DNA of 64,000 bases. Source: Ectorhizobium quercum (lineage in GTDB: Bacteria > Pseudomonadota > Alphaproteobacteria > Rhizobiales > Rhizobiaceae). Each line of letters opens with the position of its first letter. The first letter of the stretch is position 1. Shown here one piece after another: positions 1 to 8,001 of this stretch. Below the pieces are notes generated by a model. It worked only from the letters and a program-made list of their open reading frames with translations. It was not told the origin of the DNA and did no database searches. The DNA is taken from NCBI RefSeq assembly GCF_026552795.1, contig NZ_JANFPI010000004.1, positions 1 through 64,000 of the forward strand. Reading direction: 5' to 3'. A program made the position numbers and the translations under genes.

Positions 1-84
1 GGCCGTGACATCGTTGTGCTGGGCCAGAAGAATTGCGTTGGACAGACCGACGTAACCAATACCCGCAACGGCAATATTCACCAT
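1..84 (-). CDS. ugd: UDP-glucose 6-dehydrogenase, N-terminal fragment
   Basis: Only the first 28 codons lie in the window; the gene runs off the left edge. The peptide begins MVNIAVAGIGYVGLSNAILL, which is the Rossmann-fold NAD-binding start (GxGYVGL) of UDP-glucose/GDP-mannose dehydrogenases. The GYVGLSN form matches the short (about 390 residue) Ugd enzymes that oxidise UDP-glucose to UDP-glucuronate for exopolysaccharide or capsule precursors. The sugar-nucleotide epimerase gene about 0.9 kb away on the other strand fits a polysaccharide locus. The family is clear; the subfamily is inferred from 28 residues. Confidence 0.8.
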   Translation of the reverse strand, partial: MVNIAVAGIGYVGLSNAILLAQHNDVTA

Positions 85-307
85 GACAATCCAATCTCCG
101 ATGACGATGACTGCTGGTATCCCGCAGTGCAACCGCACTTGTCAACCAACCCCGCCGCAAACAGACACACGGCTCGCCGCGATCCATACAACCCTTCCGT
201 GACGGTTCGTTGGAGGGAGGAGGCAATATGTTCGCTCAAGGGCTTGAAATACAACGTGCGGAACCATTTAACCCGGGACGGAAATCTACACAGGAATATG
301 CAACCAT

Positions 308-359
308 TGAAATTTCAGGGTTGCACGATATCTGTTTTGCATCATACCCTAAATTTAGG
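308..359. promoter_or_regulatory. AT-rich divergent promoter area with a 12-bp palindrome
   Basis: The 278 bp between the divergent ugd fragment and the NUDIX gene hold no convincing gene. They contain a 10-bp palindrome TGAAATTTCA at 308-317 and a perfect 12-bp palindrome CCTAAATTTAGG at 348-359. The second one ends 3 nt before the chosen NUDIX start and covers its AGGA ribosome-binding site, so a protein bound there or a folded RNA could limit that gene. This role is inferred from position only. Confidence 0.35.
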
Positions 360-362
360 ATT

Positions 363-800
363 ATGCGTATTTTTGAGGCATTGTTTCTGCGGGTTTTCTA
401 CATGACGCTGTGGCTGAAGCAGCGAACGACGCTCGGTGCCCAGATCGTCCTGATCGACAACCGCAAGATCCTGCTCGTCCGCCACACCTACAAGTCCGGC
501 TGGCACCTGCCGGGCGGTGGCGTGGAGCCGCCGGAGCCTCCCGAAGCCACCGCTATGCGGGAATTGCGCGAAGGGGTTGGCTACGAGCTTCTCGACCACC
601 CGGAACTCGTGGGCATCTTTCCGAATGTCTCCTCGGCGACGAAGTCCGATTATCTTGCCATTTTCGCCTCGACGGGCTTTCGCGCCGCCGCCGGCGAACG
701 GCGTCACGCACTCGCGGAGGTGCGCTGGTTCGCCGTCGACGACCTGCCGCACGATGTCGTGCCGATCTGCCGCACGGTGGTGCGGGTCCTGATCGACTGA
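363..800 (+). CDS. NUDIX hydrolase family protein with altered Nudix box
   Basis: A 145-residue NUDIX-fold protein. NUDIX enzymes cleave nucleoside diphosphates linked to another moiety. The core HTYKSGWHLPGGGVE is typical. The Nudix box (GX5EX7REUXEEXGU) is present except that the second Glu of the EE pair is Gly (RELREGVG), a position that normally helps bind the catalytic metal, so activity may be lost or changed. I chose the ATG at 363 because AGGA lies just upstream and related short NUDIX proteins begin with a similar hydrophobic-aromatic leader. ATG 402 is the alternative. It sits between polysaccharide-precursor genes, so a sugar-nucleotide substrate is possible but unproven. Confidence 0.8.
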   Translation: MRIFEALFLRVFYMTLWLKQRTTLGAQIVLIDNRKILLVRHTYKSGWHLPGGGVEPPEPPEATAMRELREGVGYELLDHPELVGIFPNVSSATKSDYLAIFASTGFRAAAGERRHALAEVRWFAVDDLPHDVVPICRTVVRVLID

Positions 801-941
801 ATTCCCGCTCGAAAAGGCAGTCCCGCCCGCGAACGGGATCGTTAAAATGCGAGTCTTTCATTTTAGGGGACCGCAATCGGTCGCATGCCATAACCCCTCG
901 CAATCGTCGCGTACGGACGCATGAGGTGGAGGGTTGATGCA

Positions 942-1976
942 ATGAGCGAAGCGATTGTCGTCTTTGGTGGGTCGGGCTTTGTCGGCACCCATCTCATCCG
1001 CAAGCTCGCAGCGGCCGGAGAGCGGGTCGTTTCACTGGACCTGAAGCCCCAGCGCGAAACGCTGGCGGGCGTCGATTATCGTATCGGCGACGTGCGCGAC
1101 CTCGAGAACTTCCAGGTGGAGGGCCCGGTCAGGCGCATCTACAATTTCGCCGCGGTCCACACCACGCCCGGCCATCCCTTCTGGGAATATTACGACACCA
1201 ACATCAACGGCGCGATCGAAGTGACCCGGTGGGCCAATGCGCACGACGTGCCGCAGATCGTGTTCACCAGCTCGATCTCGGTTTACGGTCCTGCCGAGGA
1301 GGTCAAGACCGAGGCATCGCAGCCAGCGCCGGAATCGGCCTACGGCTATTCCAAGCTGATGGCCGAAAGCGTTCACCGCATCTGGTTCGATGCCCGTCCG
1401 GGCCGGAAGCTGGTCGTTGCCCGCCCCGCGGTCGTCTTCGGTCATGGCGAGCGGGGCAATTTCACCCGCCTCGCCCGGCTTCTGCAAAAGGGCTTCTTCG
1501 TCTATCCCGGCCGCAAGGATACGGTCAAAGCCTGCGTCTATGTCGAGGACCTGCTGGACTCGATGGATTTCGCGCTGGCCGAGCCGGACGCCGCCATCAC
1601 CTACAACGCCGCCTATCCGGAGCGCTACACGCTCGAGGAGATCGTCGACACGCTCCGGGCCGGCCATTTCCCCGCCGCCCGCACATGGATGATCCCGCGC
1701 ATCGTCGTCGTCGGCGCGGCGGCGATCCTCGGCAGGCTCGGTGCGTTCAACCTCGGCATTCACCCGGAGCGGGTGATGAAGCTCGTGCGTTCCACCGATG
1801 TCTTTCCGGCCGTCCTGACCGGGCGGGGCTATCGTTTCCCTTTCAATCTCAAGGGCGGCCTTGCCCAATGGGCGCCCGTGACGGATGCCGCCGTCTGTCC
1901 CGCCGGGGCCGCGGCGCCAAGGCCGCGCGCCCGGCCGGGAAGCGGCAAGGCCAATCGCCCGGCGGATGCGTTCTGA
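942..1976 (+). CDS. NAD-dependent epimerase/dehydratase (extended SDR family)
   Basis: A 344-residue extended short-chain dehydrogenase. The N-terminus carries the nucleotide-binding glycine motif GGSGFVG, followed by an acidic residue at the end of beta-2 (LDLK). The catalytic region shows TSSISVYG and the YxxxK pair (YGYSK). Members act on nucleotide sugars (4-epimerases, 4,6-dehydratases) or sterol-like substrates. The start at ATG 942 is preceded by GGTGGAGGG; an ATG at 921 in the same frame lies upstream of that site and is less likely. The Ala/Arg/Pro-rich C-terminal 30 residues look like a disordered tail. With ugd nearby a polysaccharide-precursor role is reasonable, but the exact sugar cannot be read. 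Confidence 0.8.
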   Translation: MSEAIVVFGGSGFVGTHLIRKLAAAGERVVSLDLKPQRETLAGVDYRIGDVRDLENFQVEGPVRRIYNFAAVHTTPGHPFWEYYDTNINGAIEVTRWANAHDVPQIVFTSSISVYGPAEEVKTEASQPAPESAYGYSKLMAESVHRIWFDARPGRKLVVARPAVVFGHGERGNFTRLARLLQKGFFVYPGRKDTVKACVYVEDLLDSMDFALAEPDAAITYNAAYPERYTLEEIVDTLRAGHFPAARTWMIPRIVVVGAAAILGRLGAFNLGIHPERVMKLVRSTDVFPAVLTGRGYRFPFNLKGGLAQWAPVTDAAVCPAGAAAPRPRARPGSGKANRPADAF

Positions 1977-2065
1977 AGCGGTGCGCGATGGCGGACCGGT
2001 TGAGAGGATATCGGCATTCTTCCGGTCGATGCATGGACCGCCGGGCATTGAAATCCGGCGGCCGA

Positions 2066-2095
2066 GGTAATACCTTTCGTAAATCAGGTATTACC
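2066..2095. promoter_or_regulatory. Operator of the VapBC-type module
   Basis: Perfect 10-bp inverted repeat: GGTAATACCT at 2066-2075 and AGGTATTACC at 2086-2095, with a 10-nt spacer. Each arm is itself nearly palindromic (GGTA-N-TACC), and the two arm centres are 21 bp apart, two helical turns, so two antitoxin dimers could sit on the same face. It ends 11 bp before the antitoxin start. AbrB/MazE-type antitoxins usually autoregulate through such sites. Confidence 0.75.
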
Positions 2096-2106
2096 GAGGT
2101 AGGACG

Positions 2107-2340
2107 ATGACCACGATAGTCACGGCAAAGGGACAGGTGACGATCCCGAAACCGGTTCGCGATCTTCTGGGGATCACGCCCGGCAGCAGGGTCGATTTCC
2201 GCCGCGCCGCCGATGGCAGCGTGGTGCTGATACGTGCCGACGAGAAGCGACCTGCGAGCCGCTTCGCCAAACTGCGCGGGCACGCCGGCAAGGGGCTCGA
2301 TACCGACGCGATCATGGCGCTGACGCGTGGCGAAAAGTGA
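2107..2340 (+). CDS. vapB: AbrB/MazE-type antitoxin (VapB)
   Basis: A 77-residue protein with a SpoVT-AbrB swapped-hairpin DNA-binding domain at residues 1-45: VTAKGQVTIPKPVRDLLGI, then a PGSRVDF strand. The C-terminal half, ending in MALTRGEK, would be the toxin-binding tail. Such antitoxins neutralise a partner PIN ribonuclease and repress their own promoter. The gene overlaps the toxin gene by 4 nt (GTGA), which is the standard coupling in these modules. The inverted repeat just upstream is the probable operator. Confidence 0.88.
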   Translation: MTTIVTAKGQVTIPKPVRDLLGITPGSRVDFRRAADGSVVLIRADEKRPASRFAKLRGHAGKGLDTDAIMALTRGEK

Positions 2341-2741
2341 CGCTGGTCGACACCAATGTTCTGCTCGACCTTGTGACCGACGACCCGAAATGGGCGGACT
2401 GGTCGATCGCCCGGCTTGAAGCGGCCAGCCTGGCGGGACCGCTGCTCATCAACGATGTGGTCTATGCGGAACTGTCCGTACGGTATGAACGGATCGAGGA
2501 TCTCGATGCGTTTCTCGACGAAGCGGGTCTCGAACGGGTTGCGATGCCGCGTGCCGCCCTGTTCCTTGCGGGAAAGGTCTTTGCGCATTATCGCAAGGCC
2601 GGCGGCTCGCGGACCGGCGTGCTGCCCGATTTCTTCATCGGTGCCCATGCCGCCGTCGAGGGGCTGTCCCTGCTCACCCGCGATATCGGCCGCTATCGCA
2701 CGTATTTTCCTTCCCTGACACTCATCGCGCCGGAGCCGTAA
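2337..2741 (+). CDS. vapC: PIN-domain ribonuclease toxin (VapC)
   Basis: A 134-residue PIN-domain protein, the usual toxin length. The four acidic metal ligands are visible: Asp5 (LVDTNVLLDL), Glu45 (VYAELSVRY), Asp98 (LPDFFIGAHA) and Asp116 (LLTRDIGRY). VapC toxins cut tRNA or rRNA when their antitoxin is degraded. The start is GTG at 2337, overlapping the antitoxin stop codon. All catalytic residues are present, so the toxin looks functional. Confidence 0.88.
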   Translation: MTLVDTNVLLDLVTDDPKWADWSIARLEAASLAGPLLINDVVYAELSVRYERIEDLDAFLDEAGLERVAMPRAALFLAGKVFAHYRKAGGSRTGVLPDFFIGAHAAVEGLSLLTRDIGRYRTYFPSLTLIAPEP

Positions 2742-2778
2742 ACCCCGGCGACGGCGTCTTCCGGCCCGTTCGGGCCCG

Positions 2779-3852
2779 TCACATATGCGAGGGCCGTGGC
2801 ACCGGTATGGGCACGGGAACGGTTTCCGTCACGGACACCGACCAGGTCCGGATCGCGCGGGTTTCGCCTTGCCCGGCCGGGCCGAGATAGCTCGTCTGTC
2901 CCGGCAGCCCCATCGGGTACATGGCCTCGCGCGTGCTTTCATAGGCGGCGGTCCGGTCGCTGCACAGTTTCATGCGCATGTCTTCCGGCTGGGTTCCCGC
3001 ATCGTTCGGCAGATCGGACAGAACGGCGCCGACGGGCTGCAATTCGCCCGCGAATGCCTGCGTCAGGAACTGCGCGGCCCTCTCGTTGCGCTCGCGTTCG
3101 GTCGTGGCGCCGAGCATGACCACCATGACCTGCCGCCCCTGCCTTTCCGCAAGCGCCACGATGTTCTGGCCGGATGCGCAGAGGAACCCGGTTTTCATGC
3201 CGATGGCGCCCGGAAAGCGGGTCAGGAGTTCGTTGTGCGACTCCACTTCCTTGCCGTCGATGACGACGCGCGTCGTTCTGAAAAAGCGCTGATAATCGGG
3301 GAAGCGCCGGGCGACGGCGATGCCGAGGATCGCAAGATCGCGGGCCGACGAACGGTGCTCCCTGTCGAACAGGCCGTTGGGGTTGGCGAAATGGCTGGCG
3401 GTCATGCCGAGCCGGGCCGCCGCATCGTTCATCATCCCGACGAACGCCGCTTCGGAACCCGCGACCGTCTCGGCCACGGCGACGGCGACGTCGTTCGTCG
3501 ATCCGACGATGACTGCGAACAGCGCATCTTCGAGCGTCATCGCGCTGCCGACGCGAAGGCCGGCATTGAGGAACCTCTGGTTCATCGCATTGCGGGAGAG
3601 GACGACGGTCGAATCCAGCGTGACGCGGCCGGCCCGCAGGCTTTCGAACACCACGAAGGCGGTCATGAGCTTCGTCGTCGATGCCGGATACCACAGGTGC
3701 CCGGCATCCTCGGAATGCAGCACCTGCAGCGTGTCCGCATCCACGACCAGGGCCGGCGTCGCGCGTGCGGGCGCGCCGGTGAGAAGCAGCGGAAGAAGGG
3801 CCAGGGCGATGCGCCGGGCGCACACGCGCGTGAAGGATGTTGTCTGTACCAT
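2779..3852 (-). CDS. D-alanyl-D-alanine carboxypeptidase, peptidase family S11
   Basis: A 357-residue exported penicillin-binding-protein-type enzyme that would trim the terminal D-Ala from peptidoglycan stem peptides in the periplasm. A signal peptide (RRIALALLPLLLTG, cleavage near ARA) is followed by the S11 active-site triad: STTK with Ser58/Lys61, STN at 118-120 (SGN in most relatives) and a KTG box within MKTGF. The C-terminus is Pro-rich and has no clear amphipathic membrane anchor, unlike E. coli DacA. It stands alone on the minus strand, convergent with the vapBC pair. Confidence 0.88.
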   Translation of the reverse strand: MVQTTSFTRVCARRIALALLPLLLTGAPARATPALVVDADTLQVLHSEDAGHLWYPASTTKLMTAFVVFESLRAGRVTLDSTVVLSRNAMNQRFLNAGLRVGSAMTLEDALFAVIVGSTNDVAVAVAETVAGSEAAFVGMMNDAAARLGMTASHFANPNGLFDREHRSSARDLAILGIAVARRFPDYQRFFRTTRVVIDGKEVESHNELLTRFPGAIGMKTGFLCASGQNIVALAERQGRQVMVVMLGATTERERNERAAQFLTQAFAGELQPVGAVLSDLPNDAGTQPEDMRMKLCSDRTAAYESTREAMYPMGLPGQTSYLGPAGQGETRAIRTWSVSVTETVPVPIPVPRPSHM

Positions 3853-4104
3853 GTCGCCAATTTACCGAACGAATTTGGAAATGTCGCTATTCCTGATTTC
3901 TTATCGGCTGCGAAGTCAACCGCCTTTCGACATCGCCCGGATGGACCGGATCGTGGAAGAAGGCCGGCCGGGTGAACCGGGCGCGCGCGACGGCCTGTTT
4001 GCCCGGCTGTGGAAGCGCCAGACCGGCGGTTTCATGGCCGCAGAGATCGGTGGGCCGAACGCCTTCCCCTCGCGCGCCTCCACCTCGTCCTTTGGGGCCG
4101 GCCC

Positions 4105-5640
4105 TCAGGAACGGGAGGGATGGCCTTGCCCGGCCAGCGCGCTGTAGAACCGTCGCACATCCTCCGTCATCTGCCGCCGGGAGGCGGGATCGACGTAGAA
4201 CATGTGACCGCCGCGAAAGATCGCGAGTTCGGTGCGGCCTTCCGAAAGGGCAGGCGGCAGATGGTCGAGCACATAGCGGCTCGCTCCGTAGGGCGTCAGC
4301 ACGTCGCTGTAGCCGTGATAGATCGCGACCCGGAACCGCGGGATGGTGGACAGGAGGTCGCGCAGGTTGCCGGAAGCACTGGCATTCGCCCGGCCCTCGC
4401 CGCCCCGGCCGTCGTTCCACTGCCAGCGGCGGTTCACGGCGGTATTGAGCAGGGAATAGGTCATGCCGGTGCGAAAGCCGAGTTCGTCGTGGGCATAGGC
4501 CGCGAAGGCGGCGCCGTAGGCGCGGGTGAAGCCGTCGAGGATCGGGTCGTCGTTGCGGTTCATGGTCGATTCCGGATAGGCGTCCGGCACCGTGTAGGCA
4601 GCGTCGTAGGGGCTGGCGACGCGCCCGCTGTCTTCCGACAGCCGGGCGTAGAGACCGCCCACGAAGCCCCGGGCCTTCGCCACCTCGTCCTTCGCTATCC
4701 CGGTGAGATCGGCGACGCGCTGATAGAAGGCGTCCGCTTCCGGGCCGGCGGGAGAAGGGCCTGCAAGCGTGACGAGATAGTCGGTCATCGCGAAGTGTTC
4801 CGCCTCCCGGAGCTTTCCGATATCGAAAGCGTCGCGTCGCTCCATCTCGGCGGCGGCAAGGGCCGGAAGCTGGAGGGCGGCGCTCACCGGGTCGTTGCTC
4901 GCTCCGCCAAAGATCAGGCGGCCCTCGACAAGCGGCGAGACCATCAGGATGCCGGAGACGAGAATGCCCTGCGTCTCCTTCAGCGCCGAGGCGACCTTGG
5001 CGGCCCGGAACCCGCCATAGCTCTCGCCGAGCAGATAGGCGGGGGAAGAGAGGCGTCCGTTCTTCTGCGTGTAGAGGGCGATGACCTTGGCGAGGCTTTC
5101 GGCATCCTGCTGCACACCGTAGAACCGGCCGGCCGCGTCGTCGCTGGCCGCGCGGCTCCAGCCGGTGCCCACCGGATCGATCAGAACGAGGTCGGTGAAG
5201 GGAAGCCAGCTATCCGGATTGTCCTTGAGGGACGGACGCGTGCCGTCGTCGCGGCTTTCCCCGAATTCCAGGACCCGCGGGCCGACGAGGCCGAGATGCA
5301 GATAGGCCGAGGCGGCACCCGGCCCGCCGTTGAAGACGAAGGTGATCGGGCGTTCCGGATCGCGCTCGCCGGCGACATAGGCGGTGTAGAAGACCTTGGC
5401 GGTCCGGTTGCCGTCCTGGCCGTAGAGGTCGAGCGTCCCGGCCGTCGCCGTGTAGGCGAGCGGGCCGTCCGGCGTCTCCAGCCTGTGTTCGGTGACGGAA
5501 TCGTCGGGAATGAGGCTGAAAATGCCCGCTTCCGATGACGGCTGTCGTTGCGTCGGCGCGTCCGGCTGTTGGGCTGTGGCGGGAGAGGCGAGAACGGCAA
5601 GGTAAAGGCAGAGCCTGATGACGAAACGGGTAAGGGACAA
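4105..5640 (-). CDS. Exported serine carboxypeptidase-like protein, peptidase family S10
   Basis: A 511-residue alpha/beta-hydrolase of the S10 family. It has a signal peptide (CLYLAVLASPATAQ), the oxyanion-hole region FNGGPGAAS, the nucleophile motif GESYGG (Ser207), an Asp in the YSDVLTPY segment and a C-terminal His in GGHMFY, so the catalytic triad is complete. Bacterial members are poorly characterised; the family removes C-terminal residues at acid pH. The start codon is TTG at 5640: a perfect AGGAGG lies 6 nt upstream and no better ATG exists. It is transcribed in the same direction as the S11 peptidase, about 250 bp upstream of it, so a shared role in envelope or peptide turnover is possible. 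Confidence 0.85.
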   Translation of the reverse strand: MSLTRFVIRLCLYLAVLASPATAQQPDAPTQRQPSSEAGIFSLIPDDSVTEHRLETPDGPLAYTATAGTLDLYGQDGNRTAKVFYTAYVAGERDPERPITFVFNGGPGAASAYLHLGLVGPRVLEFGESRDDGTRPSLKDNPDSWLPFTDLVLIDPVGTGWSRAASDDAAGRFYGVQQDAESLAKVIALYTQKNGRLSSPAYLLGESYGGFRAAKVASALKETQGILVSGILMVSPLVEGRLIFGGASNDPVSAALQLPALAAAEMERRDAFDIGKLREAEHFAMTDYLVTLAGPSPAGPEADAFYQRVADLTGIAKDEVAKARGFVGGLYARLSEDSGRVASPYDAAYTVPDAYPESTMNRNDDPILDGFTRAYGAAFAAYAHDELGFRTGMTYSLLNTAVNRRWQWNDGRGGEGRANASASGNLRDLLSTIPRFRVAIYHGYSDVLTPYGASRYVLDHLPPALSEGRTELAIFRGGHMFYVDPASRRQMTEDVRRFYSALAGQGHPSRS

Positions 5641-6145
5641 AAGCTTCCTCCTGTGACGCTGCGAGGGGACCCACGCGGCGGCGTTGCAAACTCCGATGCG
5701 GTGCCGGTCCTTGGCGGCGGGCGCGGCACAAGGACGTCCAGACCCACGGACCGGAGCACGACCTTGCGCGGAATGTATGATGCCGCAGTCTGCTTGACGC
5801 CGAGAGGTGAGTCAAAATCTCTTGATCGGATCGTGTCCGGCGGGCCGCGACCGACGCCGGTTGCGATGTTTTGCCACGGCCTGCCGGAACACGGGCCCTT
5901 GAAGGCGGGGGAGGGCATCGAGGCACGAAGGGCGCCGCGGGAATTTCCCCGGTATTTTGAAAGGAGAACCGGCGTGACGGTCGCCATCCGCTGAAAGCGG
6001 CGGGAAAAGGGCCTCGCCCCGGGGGCGGAAGTTAAGGATTGCGCAACCGGAAGCGAGCGGATACTGAAACTTGATTTTTTGACTCCTGAATAAGCCGTTG
6101 CGGAGACACCGTGCTCACCGTCATCATCGAAGACCTCGTTTAGCA
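5641..6145. other. 505-bp divergent intergenic region without a supported gene
   Basis: This lies between the divergent S10 peptidase and ECF sigma genes and must carry both promoters. The end next to the S10 gene holds its AGGAGG ribosome-binding site. The end next to the sigma gene has an AT-rich stretch (6065-6095). Open frames here have no family signature. I could not fix a promoter or an iron-responsive operator with confidence. Confidence 0.5.
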
Positions 6146-6670
6146 ATGGACACCGACGCTTCCCGGCTGGACCTGGTTTTCCTCCAGATGCAGAAGATGC
6201 TTTTCCGCAGTGTGCTGCGCATCGTGCGCGATGCGCCGGTCGCCGAGGAATTGACGCAGGAGGTGTATCTGCGGGCCCGCAAGGCCGTCGAGACGACGGT
6301 TCCCACCCATATGGAAGCGTTTCTCTGGCGCACGGCGCGCAATCTTGCTTTCGACCACATCCGGCAGAACAAGGTCCGTTCGGCCTTCGAGCCGGCGGAT
6401 TTCCCGGGCGAGGCGACGATGAACATCGCCGACGGCAAGCCTTCGGCCGAAGAGCAGGTCATCCAGAAAGACGATCTGAGGGTGTTTGGCGAGGCGCTGT
6501 CGAAACTTCCGCCGCGCACGCAGCAGGCCTGGCTGCTGAGCCGCGTCGAAGGGTGGCCGTATCCGAAGATCGCCGCCCATCTCGGCGTATCCCCGAACAC
6601 GGTGTTCAACGATATCAAGATGGTGATGGGGCTTCTTTTCGATTTGCGCGCGAGGCTCGACCGGCAATGA
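6146..6670 (+). CDS. ECF RNA polymerase sigma factor, FecI-like
   Basis: A 174-residue extracytoplasmic-function sigma factor. Region 2 is seen in the EELTQEVYLRA segment and region 4 in the LPPRTQQAW...YPKIAAHLGVSPNTV helix-turn-helix. It is directly followed by a FecR-type regulator and a receptor with a signalling domain, the standard cell-surface signalling order (sigma, anti-sigma, TonB receptor). It should direct transcription of the downstream receptor and protease genes when the receptor binds its ligand. The ATG at 6146 gives the normal family length; its ribosome-binding site is weak, and TTG 6098 is an in-frame alternative. Confidence 0.9.
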   Translation: MDTDASRLDLVFLQMQKMLFRSVLRIVRDAPVAEELTQEVYLRARKAVETTVPTHMEAFLWRTARNLAFDHIRQNKVRSAFEPADFPGEATMNIADGKPSAEEQVIQKDDLRVFGEALSKLPPRTQQAWLLSRVEGWPYPKIAAHLGVSPNTVFNDIKMVMGLLFDLRARLDRQ

Positions 6671-6791
6671 ACAGTCGCCTGATCTTTCACGTTCCGCCGA
6701 TGCCGGCTCACTGTCGCGGCAGGAATTTTTGTGTGAATCCCGCCTTTGAAACGTCTAAACCTCTGGGGGCGCTCACAACCGGAAAATACGG

Positions 6792-7829
6792 ATGGTGTCG
6801 ATGAGTGAGGACAAGGCCGGCAATCACGACGTTTGCGAGGAGTATCGCCACGCCGATCCCGTCGTCGATCAGGCGCTGGAGTGGTTCGCGCGCCTGAATG
6901 CGGGCGAGACGGTCGATCCCGAAACGAGGTTGGCCTTCGAGGGCTGGCTCTCGGCCGGGCCGGATCACCGCATGGTCTGGGAGCAGGTCGCGGATGTATG
7001 GGCGGCGCCCGAGACGCTCCTCGCGTCGCAGCAGGTCGCGGCGCAGGCGCAGGCCGACAACGTCGTGAGGCTCGATGCGCATGAGAGACGTCCGGCCCCC
7101 GGCCGCCCGCGCTTTGGAGTCTATGCGATGGTCGCCGCCGCGGCGCTCGTGCTGGCGATAGCGACGCCGCAGGTTCTTCCGTCCCTTCTGCTTCGCTGGC
7201 AGGCCGATTACCGGACCGATGCCGGCAAGACGCAGGAACTCGTTCTGCCGGACGGCTCGCAGATGGTCCTGAACGGACAGAGCGCCGTGGCGCTCGATTT
7301 CGCCGATGGCCGGCGCGGCGTCCGCGTCCTTGCGGGGGAGGCCTGGTTCGATGTCGTTCACGACGAGCGGCATCCGTTCCACGTCGCCGGAAAATTCAGC
7401 GACGTGCAGGTGAGGGGCACGGCCTTTGCCGTCAGGGTCGATGGCGACGGGGATACGATCGTGCTGGAAAGGGGCCGGGTCGACGCGATCCACGATCGGG
7501 GCGACATCGCACCGGTTCATCTGTCCGCCGGGGAGATGGTGCGGGCCTCCGATGCGGCGATGTCGGCCGTGGCACCGTTCGACAGCGAGGAAATGCTCGG
7601 ATGGCTCGAAGGGCGGATCGTCTTCTCGGCCAGACCGCTGGGCGAGGCGCTCGACGCCATCAAGCCTTATCTGAACGGCACGGTCGTCGTCCTCAACCGG
7701 GATCTGCTCGACGTGGCGGTCAGCGGGCATTACCGCACCGACAGCGCCGGCACGGCGATCGCCAGCATCGTTTCCGCGGCCGGCGGCAAGATCACCCGTC
7801 TTCCCGGCGGAATCATAATCATTCGGTGA
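6792..7829 (+). CDS. FecR-type anti-sigma factor/sensor
   Basis: A 345-residue inner-membrane signal transducer. Residues about 10-65 form the cytoplasmic DUF4880-type domain (PVVDQALEWFARLNAG...FEGWLS), which binds the sigma factor. A single membrane helix follows near residues 110-130 (YAMVAAAALVLAIATPQVLP), then a periplasmic FecR domain (QELVLPDGSQMVLN...AGEAWFDV) and a C-terminal STN-like segment that would contact the receptor signalling domain. Start ATG 6792 or 6801 (MSEDK). It belongs to the surface-signalling cascade with the sigma factor and the receptor. Confidence 0.9.
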   Translation: MVSMSEDKAGNHDVCEEYRHADPVVDQALEWFARLNAGETVDPETRLAFEGWLSAGPDHRMVWEQVADVWAAPETLLASQQVAAQAQADNVVRLDAHERRPAPGRPRFGVYAMVAAAALVLAIATPQVLPSLLLRWQADYRTDAGKTQELVLPDGSQMVLNGQSAVALDFADGRRGVRVLAGEAWFDVVHDERHPFHVAGKFSDVQVRGTAFAVRVDGDGDTIVLERGRVDAIHDRGDIAPVHLSAGEMVRASDAAMSAVAPFDSEEMLGWLEGRIVFSARPLGEALDAIKPYLNGTVVVLNRDLLDVAVSGHYRTDSAGTAIASIVSAAGGKITRLPGGIIIIR

Positions 7830-7888
7830 ACTCTCAACTTTTTTTGTGAGATCGGCGGGCCTCGAACGTCGATGCCTACTGAGGGGTG

Positions 7889-7908
7889 GCGGCCGCTTTT
7901 GCGGCCGC
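7889..7908. other. Intercistronic hairpin between anti-sigma and receptor genes
   Basis: GCGGCCGC is repeated on both sides of a TTTT loop, giving a perfect 8-bp stem and tetraloop in the 172-nt gap between the FecR-type gene and the receptor gene. No U-run follows, so it is more likely an RNA stability or processing element, or a weak attenuator, than a strong terminator. Confidence 0.4.
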
Positions 7909-8001
7909 TGCACGGGCGTCCATCCGCGCAAGGCATGGCGTCCGGTCATTCGGCAATCGTCGTCTCTTTCCGGGACGGCGGCCGGCATTCAGGAGATGGA
8001 A

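Noticed and set aside
6073..6087. Iron-responsive operator (TGA-N9-TCA) in front of the sigma gene
   Set aside because: The closest match is TGA-N9-TCC, one mismatch in six fixed bases, which chance would often produce in AT-rich sequence.
7846..8001. Upstream extension of the TonB receptor frame
   Set aside because: It lacks a ribosome-binding site and would bury the signal peptide; AGGAG supports the start at 8002.
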